DNA from: Astrothelium macrocarpum
Taxonomy: Eukaryota > Ascomycota > Dothideomycetes > Trypetheliales > Trypetheliaceae
Direction: 5' to 3'
DNA length: 64,000 bases
Assembly (NCBI GenBank): GCA_021030915.1
Contig: JAGEMR010000077.1
Coordinates: 62,001-126,000, forward strand
In this document: in pieces, positions 57,162 through 64,000 of the stretch
How the letters are laid out: each line of letters starts with the position of its first letter
Numbering within the stretch: position 1 is the first letter of the stretch
Program-made: the position numbers and the translations under genes
The notes under the pieces: generated by a model
The model's input: only the letters and a program-made list of their open reading frames with translations
Database searches by the model: none
What the model was told of the DNA's origin: nothing

Positions 57162-58389
57162 ATGTGCCGGTTCTTGGTTAGTGAGGTAGAGCCAAAGCTT
57201 ATGGGCTTTATTGAACTTTGACAGGTGTATAAGGGCAAGGACGAAATCCTCCTTTCGAAATTGATCCTTGATCCTGCACATTCTATCCTGACCCAATCCT
57301 ACGATTCTCGTTTGAGACTGGTAAGATTCAAATTCTAGGCGGAGATGTTCTACTTACTTTACACAGGATCATCGCCGACCTCATAATGGAGATGGCTTTG
57401 GTGTAGGGTACTATACTGATCCGCGTCTAGGACCAGAGCCATGCATATTTACTTCTACAATTCCAGCATGGAACTGCATCAATTTAGAGCGTCTTGCTTC
57501 AAAGACCGTCTCACCGTTAATCTTTGCTCATGTCCGTGCGACTACCGAGGGCAATCTCTCAGACAGTAACTGTCACCCATTCAGCTATCGCAGCCTTATG
57601 TGGATGCACAATGGTGGTATAGGTGCCTGGAATCATGTAAAACGTCGCTTGGCCGCTTCTGTTGGGGACGAATGGTTCGTGAATGTTAAGGGATCCACAG
57701 ATAGCGAATGGGCTTTTGCATTGTTCTTGGACTGCATGGACAGGATGGGCTTTAGTCCAAATGCTGAGCCGGGCGAAAATGGCTTTGGTCATACTGTGCT
57801 CCGAAAGGCAATGTTGAGGACAATCGAGCGGATAAATCGGCTTATTGAAGAGATTCCGAGCCAAGACAAAGCAGATGATACTCGAAGTCTACTGAATTTT
57901 GCCGTCACTGACGGCCATAGTGTCGTTTGCACAAGATATGTGAGCAGCACGACAGACGAGGCAGCAAGCCTATTTTTTTCATCAGGAACAAGTTGGAAGA
58001 AGCAGGAAGGAGACTTTGGGAATACTGATGAAAAAAGCGACTACAAAATGGAGCGAAGAGACAAGGGTGCAGATATTGTATTGGTGGCGAGTGAGCCACT
58101 CACGTTTGAAAGAGGTCGGTGTGGACCATTAGAGCTTGCTCCTGTTCCCGAAACCAGTATGCTGATAGCCCATCCAGATAATTGGGTTACGGTCCCAACT
58201 AATTCCACCTTGACTATCCACAAGCAGACCGTCATGATCCACCCCGTCATTGACGAGTTTTACAGCAATAATCCATCCCATGCTCGATCATCCGAATTTG
58301 CCGCGACAAAAGGGCAAATGAGTCCAACAGCGACTAGAGCAGTTCTGGAGCCCATCAGCCACGGAAACTCGAGTTCCAGCAGATCCTAA
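57162..58389 (+). CDS. dug3: Glutamine amidotransferase-type subunit Dug3 of the glutathione-degrading complex
   Basis: With Dug1 and Dug2, Dug3 breaks the gamma-glutamyl bond of glutathione in the cytosol. Exons 57162-57176, 57225-57320 and 57367-58389 total 1134 nt, or 377 residues. The start MCRFL|VYKG puts the N-terminal nucleophile Cys at position 2, on a 15-nt first exon. DHRRPHNGDGFGVGYY, IFAHVRATT and NCHPFSYRSLMWMHNGGIG are the class II amidotransferase (GATase_4/6) motifs. FAVTDGHSVVCTRY and IVLVASEPLT follow. The last about 60 residues are Ser/Thr-rich. Without the two small exons the protein would lack its catalytic residue. It converges with the DUF1308 gene (115 bp between stop codons). 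Confidence 0.93.
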
Positions 58390-58504
58390 ATCGGCATTAT
58401 GGAAGCAAAGCGTCGTCTTTTTTACTCAGGAACAAAGGCCTGGAGCGTTTGATGACAGAACATGGAGCCATTCCATCCATGGGCGCTCTATTCCATTCAC
58501 TACG

Positions 58505-60046
58505 TTAACCTGACGGGCGAAGATTTACCGGACCTTTATCTTTTTCTTTGCCTGCCAAACTGCGAGGAATCGGGCATAGCCAAATATCTGGTCCCTCTGC
58601 TTCCTCCCCGGCGGGCTGTTGTTCAAAGGCTCTATTGAGAGCCTTGAATGCAACTGCATTAGATGTGAGTGTTGTTCGCTGAGACGACCAGCCGTACATC
58701 AAGACCGATATTGTGACTTGTGAGCTCTTGATCTGGACAAGTTTCTCTATCACTGCTTGTTCAATTGGCGACAAAGTAGTCTGAGGATCTTTTTGTTCCA
58801 CGATTTTCACTGGGAGGTATAGGGATTCCGGCACATTATGACATGATAATTTACCCCATTCCTGAAGTCGCTGTTCAAGGTTCAGCTCTGAGTCGTCGCC
58901 CATCAGAATTAAGGCCCTTTTCTTCTCTGAATGCGTAGCAACGACATCAACGATATCACGCATACGTTCCGCGGCTTTATCGGTACAGACGAGATTATGA
59001 CCCACAAGTACAGGATAGATCATCGAAGGGAGCAAATTTTGCTCATCTTCACCTTCTACCTGTCGTTGAGTGTCTTCATTGAACCATGGCTCATTCAAGT
59101 GCTTTGTATGCGATATGTCGGATATAAGTGCAAGTAAGATAGTGCAATCAACATTGAGAGTCTCGGACATTTGCCTTCCTTCTATGATGAGTCCATTTCT
59201 TAGTGACACACTGAGTGGAATGTCTGGCACTTCAGTACCGTAGTCCAGCTCAATATCCAGCTCGCGTATTCGCTCAAGGATTGCGTCCACTTCATCTCCT
59301 GGATTGGAAACGAGCCGAGGAAGGATCATTTTGACTTTTGGATGTTTGTATTTCACCCTGGTAGCTGATGCAGCTTTCTTCAAATCTTCGGCTGTCTTGA
59401 TAATACTGATCTTGTCATCGTCATCTTCGAGGGGATCTTCAAGAAAGTTTCCACCTTCATTCCGCATTTCGAGGAGATCTTCACTACTTAGACCTTTCTC
59501 CGCCATCTCGTACATTAATCGTTTCGATGTGACTGTAGAAACCTTGATCCATTGAGCGCCACCTTCAGTAATTGCGTCGATCACCGCGCTATTTGCTAGC
59601 TTTTCTTTTGGTGTGTACCGCTCGTGCAGTCCAGATCCCTTCTTATAACGGCCTTTGGGTGGTGGAAGCCAATACATTCTTCGAGAAAATCCGACAAGAC
59701 CCTTATGACATTTGGCTGCACGCCAAACGGTATCAAGGTAGAGTAAATTTGTGCCAGAAAGACCACCAGGCGCGTAGAGCTTCCCAGAATCGGCCCGAGA
59801 TTCTAGTATGCTGAGTTCAGATTTGACATGGTTGAGAAAGCTCAGAATTTGAAGTTGCTCTTTGGCCTGTTTAAGATGACTGCGTAATGATGCGATCTCG
59901 TCATGTAATGTCCTGGCCGCTTGTAAAATGTCTGCTGAATTATATGCAACATGCGTCGCTGCGGAATCCTGAGCTGTTTCGAGAGACGAGCGTTCTAAAG
60001 GTTCTGGATGGCATCTTTGCGTCTCCGATATGTATAAATTTTCCAT
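58505..60046 (-). CDS. DUF1308 family protein (human C7orf25-like)
   Basis: A 513-residue single-exon protein. The first about 170 residues are helical, with coiled-coil character near IASLRSHLKQAKEQLQ and then NLLYLDTVWRAAKCHKGLVGF, which fits the N-terminal domain found with DUF1308 (PF18474 type). The C-terminal DUF1308 domain (PF07000) spans about residues 300-495: LNVDCTILLALISDISH, an acidic segment, and SNAVAFKALNRAFEQQ. The DCT...L.S pattern and acidic residues suggest a PIN-like nuclease fold, a proposal made for the family; no activity is established. Human C7orf25 (UPF0415) is the relative. There is no signal or membrane segment. Divergent from srp9, 328 bp apart. Confidence 0.85.
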   Translation of the reverse strand: MENLYISETQRCHPEPLERSSLETAQDSAATHVAYNSADILQAARTLHDEIASLRSHLKQAKEQLQILSFLNHVKSELSILESRADSGKLYAPGGLSGTNLLYLDTVWRAAKCHKGLVGFSRRMYWLPPPKGRYKKGSGLHERYTPKEKLANSAVIDAITEGGAQWIKVSTVTSKRLMYEMAEKGLSSEDLLEMRNEGGNFLEDPLEDDDDKISIIKTAEDLKKAASATRVKYKHPKVKMILPRLVSNPGDEVDAILERIRELDIELDYGTEVPDIPLSVSLRNGLIIEGRQMSETLNVDCTILLALISDISHTKHLNEPWFNEDTQRQVEGEDEQNLLPSMIYPVLVGHNLVCTDKAAERMRDIVDVVATHSEKKRALILMGDDSELNLEQRLQEWGKLSCHNVPESLYLPVKIVEQKDPQTTLSPIEQAVIEKLVQIKSSQVTISVLMYGWSSQRTTLTSNAVAFKALNRAFEQQPAGEEAEGPDIWLCPIPRSLAGKEKDKGPVNLRPSG

Positions 60047-60374
60047 GTAACATCCAAGTAAGATGCGGATTTGACTGCTCTGCCGTTATAATAAGTCCTG
60101 GTTTTACGTCAAAGTCTTGTACGGATTTTAGTCGAGGGTAAAATCTCTGGCTCGTGATCGGTGTAACCTAAGCGAGTGAGGAGGTGATTATTCTAAATTA
60201 AGATCGAATCAGCCCAGCGACAGAATCGAGTTCGAAGAATTGCTTTTGTGAAATAAGACAAGGAATTGTGAAAAAACCGAGTTGAAATGCAGAAGCATGA
60301 ATTTCGTGCTCGATGTGTAAAGAGCCCCTCCATCTCGACCCACATGCTAGAACTCACATCTGAACTATTCAACC
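60047..60374. promoter_or_regulatory. Shared promoter region of DUF1308 gene and srp9
   Basis: Divergent 5' regions with no gene of their own. Promoter role is inferred from position. Confidence 0.4.
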
Positions 60375-60962
60375 ATGCCTTATTTTGACACAAGCCAACA
60401 ATGGCTCGAACAATCTTCGCTGCTTATAAAAGCGAGACCTAAAACTGTATGTCATTCCAAACTGACAAGCATACGGGCTAAGCTCGTCAATCTAACCGTG
60501 TGATTACAGACCCGAATAACCACAAAATGGTCTTTACCAAGACCAGGATTGTCCAACTCAAGATCGAGGCGACAGAAACGCAATGCCGACGATCGCAAAA
60601 CTGCCAATTCTGAGCAAAATGCCTCTGCTTCAGAAGCAGCCTCAAACACTATCCCACCAAGCGCAACCTTGATATTGAAAACTTATGATCCGGTGTCCGG
60701 CGTCACCCTCAAATATCGGACCGATCAAGCTGCAGAAGTCGGGCGGCTGGTGGCTATCATGGGTAGACTAGGGAGAACGATGGCAGCATTACCTGATGCA
60801 GAAGTCAAAGATGACACTGTGTCAGCCAAGCCGGCAGTCAGCGAACAAGGCCAAAGAAGCACTCCGGTTCCAGAGGTAGCAAGCGGTGAAACGAAAAGCG
60901 GGCCTGTGACAGGTGGAGGGGGTCAAGGAGGTGGGAAGAAGAAGAAAAAGGGCAAGAAATAG
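60375..60962 (+). CDS. srp21: Signal recognition particle subunit SRP9/21
   Basis: With SRP14 it forms the Alu-domain heterodimer of SRP that slows translation during ER targeting. Exons 60375-60446 and 60510-60962 total 525 nt, or 174 residues. MPYFDTSQQWLEQSSLLIKARP is the SRP9 first helix and strand (the human form begins [22 protein letters not shown]-like, shortened here). ATLILKTYDPVSGVTLKYRTDQAAEVGRLV is the central SRP9-21 block. The extension after about residue 100 is low-complexity and ends in a Gly-Lys-rich tail (GGGKKKKKGKK), typical of fungal SRP21 and probably RNA-binding. The intron falls after PKT and restores TRITTKW. Converges with pot1. Confidence 0.88.
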
Positions 60963-61236
60963 ATGACTTCAAGAGGCAGAAATGATTACGCGCATCATAT
61001 TATGGATTGAGTGGTTGCGTAGATACCTTAGGGACGAAAGGCTTGTTCGTACAACCAGCTTTCGCTCGATCACTTACAGTATACTTGGAACTATGTCACC
61101 ATTTATACGGATAATGCCAGGAAAACGTAATTCCATTGGATTGTACACTAGAGGGGTATCTTTGGACGCACACAAAACCCATGCCAACGCCTGCACGTAC
61201 GGCATAGCGTCAACAAGCAAAATGCTTTTGGCCTTA

Positions 61237-63351
61237 TCAACCCATGATTGTTGTCTCGAAAATTTTGTGCATCCTCAGCCATTGTGGGGCCATTTCATCG
61301 CTCCCTTGTTCATTGTTTTTCAACGGGATGCCATATTCCATGATACAGCATTCGAAAGATTTGCTGGAGCAAGCGAAACCGCTCCGCTGTTTCTCGGTCA
61401 CAGTAGAGTCTGTACCGCCAAACTGAGGAGGAGTCTTTGCCTTGACCTCTTCAAGATCACCCCACAGAATAAAGAGCTTCTCTCGAAGCTTTAATAGCGT
61501 CCTCTCATCTTTTCGTAGACTAGTCATAAAAAGTTAGACTGAAGACGTTCCTTTAAAAGAATAGAGCGATCTTACTTTGCTGCATCCAGTTTCAGTAGGT
61601 AGTCTGCATCACCTCCCGCAACAAGAAGCTTCAGTTGCACCGGTTGAATCGCAGTCTTTGCATGTTTACCATCTTCAACAAGCAGATAGAACGCCCATTC
61701 CCATTTCTCCTCATTCACTCCATTTATCCCACCACAGTCTGAGTCCTCGGATTCTGACCGCTCTAAATCAGTGTGCCCGAAATCGTCTGACCCGCGTGCA
61801 AAATCCTCAAGGGTTTGAGGGAAGAAATCGACCACTCGAACCCGAGAGTGATATTTCGCATTGATAAAGGGAAGCCTGCGTTCAATGCCTAATGGGGCCT
61901 TGTCATGTAGATGAGGACCATCGACAATCTCTTTGATTGACGTCAATGTAACAGAACGATTAGTACATTGCACTGGGTAAGATTAGCATAATGGTGGAAA
62001 TAAGTATAGCATAATCTAGCACTAACCATTTTGATTCCGCTCATTCAAAACCCCTGGACCGGTTGACAAATTCCCACCACTATCATGGAATGCTGCCTCA
62101 GCAGTCTTCCTGTCTTGCTTCTGCTGTTCTTTCTTTTTCCTCCTCTTTAACTTGTCCACGGAGAGCTTTTGCACCGAAGTGCCTCCGGAAGATTTTCCAT
62201 ATTCTTCTTTGCGTAATTTTATGGAATTCACTCTGCCATCTTTGTTACCCGAAATCTTCTGAACATTTACGCGATTTGGCGCAAGCTTATCGGGGAAAAT
62301 ATTCCCCTCAAGGTTCCCTCGGCTATCGGTTTTGATGCGTACATTCTGGAGAGCAACGAAATCGCCTATGTCGACATGGGATTGAGCATAACCGGCGTGG
62401 GGGGGTCTGAGTTCAATCTTCAAAGTCAATCTCCCATAGGGCCCTTCCCAACTTTGTTTTTGTCGATATGTATATCCATACTCGTCACCATCACGGCCTC
62501 GTGTTCCAGAATCTTGTGCCTCATTTGGGGATGCATGATGGGTTAACAGACTGTTGGAAGTGTAATCCGTGATGTATAATTCGAAATCACCGTACGACGC
62601 AGGGAACACTTTCACGACTTCACCAACCAGATCGTAGAATGTTTGAGGTTTGATATTTTCGATCAGAGAGAACTTGTCACCACGAGGTCGTGTGTAATTT
62701 GACGTTGACATATTGGGTCTGGAGACTGGCTGACCTTGAGCCCCTGCTCTACTAACAGGACCGCTCGACTTGAGAGCATCATTCAGATAGATGGCATACG
62801 CTTGCTCTTGGGTAGACAGTGGAGAGGTTCGACGTATTGCGGAAAAGGGCAATTTTGCACCAGCGCTCAAGTCAGTCCGGGTTGTATATTCTAGTATAGA
62901 TTCATGGTGAAGTACAAGACAAGAGGAGGAGGTTTTGTTGGACAGCACCATCGTTTCGCTGTTGTATTCTGTGATCTGTGAAGACACAATCAATTACATT
63001 CGCAATGAAGTCTTGCAAAAATATATAGTACGAACCCTGACATTTCCAAGAACAACAATATCACCTATAGACTTGATCTTAGGTAAGGAATCATCTCCGG
63101 GCCCAAAATATCTGACACGCACACTGGCGTACCCGTAAGAGCTGACCGAAAATTCCGGATCTTGAATGCTAAAAGTACACATAAGATCTATCAATCTCAT
63201 GAGTTTTGTCATACTTCCGTGAGTATAACTTACCCTCTCCTGCGGTTTTGGTTGGAAGCATGTAGTCGGTCACGACGCCGATAATGTTGATAAATTTTCC
63301 ATTCGTCTTCATAGCCTCTACTAATGTGCAATAATTCTCTGGCGGCTTCAT
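61237..63351 (-). CDS. pot1: Protection of telomeres protein Pot1
   Basis: Pot1 binds the single-stranded G-rich telomere overhang within shelterin. Exons 63234-63351, 63036-63187, 62027-62975, 61576-61972 and 61237-61519 total 1899 nt, or 632 residues. The first OB fold reads GKFINIIGVVTDYMLPTKTAGE|DLMCTFSIQDPEF, the Telo_bind (PF02765) signature, completed only by splicing out 46 bases. A second OB-like region is around QTFYDLVGEVVKVFP and DIGDFVALQNVRIK. A basic patch follows (KLKRRKKKEQQKQDRK). The C-terminal part (RVRVVDFFPQTLEDFA, LREKLFILWGDLEE) is the region that meets Tpp1 in other species. It ends IFETTIMG. Internal position in the window does not imply a telomere nearby. Confidence 0.92.
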
Positions 63352-64000
63352 GGTGAACCTTCGGTAGTTTTGCTGTTATTTTCAAGTTGAGGCTGTACGG
63401 ACTTTCATGGGAGTTATATTTCGAAAAGCGACCGAGAGTGAGATCGTTGCAAAGAGGTGTGTCTATTCTCGGTTTACACAAGCCATTGTTCGCCCGTGCG
63501 AGATCACCGTAAAAGTAGCATTTGCAATTGCTCAAGTTGCCGCTGTTTTAACCCACCCAAGCCGCCAAACTGGAATAGGGGCAGCGGCGCCTGACTTAAT
63601 AAACATATATTGACCCGTCACAAACACCTAATTACGTGCGAACCTTAGAACAATCATAAAAGCAACCATCCACCGAGCGATAAGAAGCGAGTGCCCAATA
63701 CCTTGGGAAATGGCTGAACATAGAAGAGAGTTTTTCAGACTCCGAGTCCGGCGAGGAAAAGACACACTATCCGCACTGGCATACATGGGACGGTTGGCTT
63801 GCCCGTCACACAGGCGGGACTGGTGGGACTTTCATCCTTTCCGCATGAAGTGCACATACAGCCCCTCACCAGCCTCGTCCTTCTTGCAATGATTGCCTGA
63901 AAGCAACTTCGATCCGGTAAATAGGTGCGCGGATCGAAAGCTGAGACTTTGTTACAGCTATTCCTTGCATTAACGGCGATTCTTTGTCTCACTACATGAA
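63352..64000. other. Window edge upstream of pot1
   Basis: It contains the pot1 promoter and short frames on both strands (for example a plus-strand frame from ATG 63710 to 63892). None is supported; one may be the first exon of a gene beyond the edge. Confidence 0.35.

Overview
The window is from the nuclear genome of a filamentous ascomycete (Pezizomycotina). The evidence is: mostly short introns (46-80 bp) with GTAAGT/GTATGT-type donors and YAG acceptors; fungus-specific families (HET domain, C2H2 plus Fungal_trans regulator, Chs7, Mdm10, the ArAE/Bre4-like exporter family); and Cul4 and Pot1 with the architecture found in moulds. The species cannot be fixed from the sequence alone. I rebuilt 26 protein genes by hand. 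For most multi-exon genes the summed exon lengths are a multiple of three and the joined product matches a known family across each junction. I saw no rRNA, tRNA, CRISPR array or intact transposon.

Layout. 0.3-8.3 kb: vps2 (ESCRT-III), fzo1 (mitofusin), tul1/dscA (Golgi RING ligase), a small membrane protein. 9.5-12.7 kb: a secreted DUF1593 protein with a decayed partial copy behind it, and an alpha/beta hydrolase. 14.0-17.3 kb: a Kre1-like wall protein and a GPI-type GH16 glucanase. 18.0-21.6 kb: a Cdc25-type RasGEF. 21.6-25.1 kb: a gene-poor stretch. 25.1-29.8 kb: a zinc-finger regulator and chs7. 31.0-40.4 kb: an ArAE/Bre4-like membrane protein, alb1, ubp1, a HET-domain protein. 40.7-44.4 kb: ribosomal protein eL32 and a homeobox regulator. 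46.2-50.2 kb: mdm10, mrt4, an F-box-like protein. 50.4-63.4 kb: cul4, mgm1, dug3, a DUF1308 protein, srp9/21 and pot1.

How the genes relate. Most are single-copy housekeeping genes, many in head-to-head pairs with 250-380 bp between start codons (vps2/fzo1, alb1/ubp1, mdm10/mrt4, mgm1/dug3, DUF1308/srp9). Three genes that shape mitochondria lie in one window: fzo1 (outer-membrane fusion), mgm1 (inner-membrane fusion) and mdm10 (ERMES/SAM). Cell-wall functions recur (Kre1-like, GH16, Chs7), as do ubiquitin functions (Tul1, Ubp1, Cul4).

The most unusual signal is compositional. Three unrelated genes (7677-8267, mrt4, 49483-50169) have a coding strand that is almost all C-ending codons in the 5' half and almost all G-ending codons in the 3' half, with a switch near mid-gene. 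Their neighbours do not show this. The second notable signal is a 150-bp decayed copy of the end of the DUF1593 gene, whose differences are mostly transitions, as after repeat-induced point mutation.
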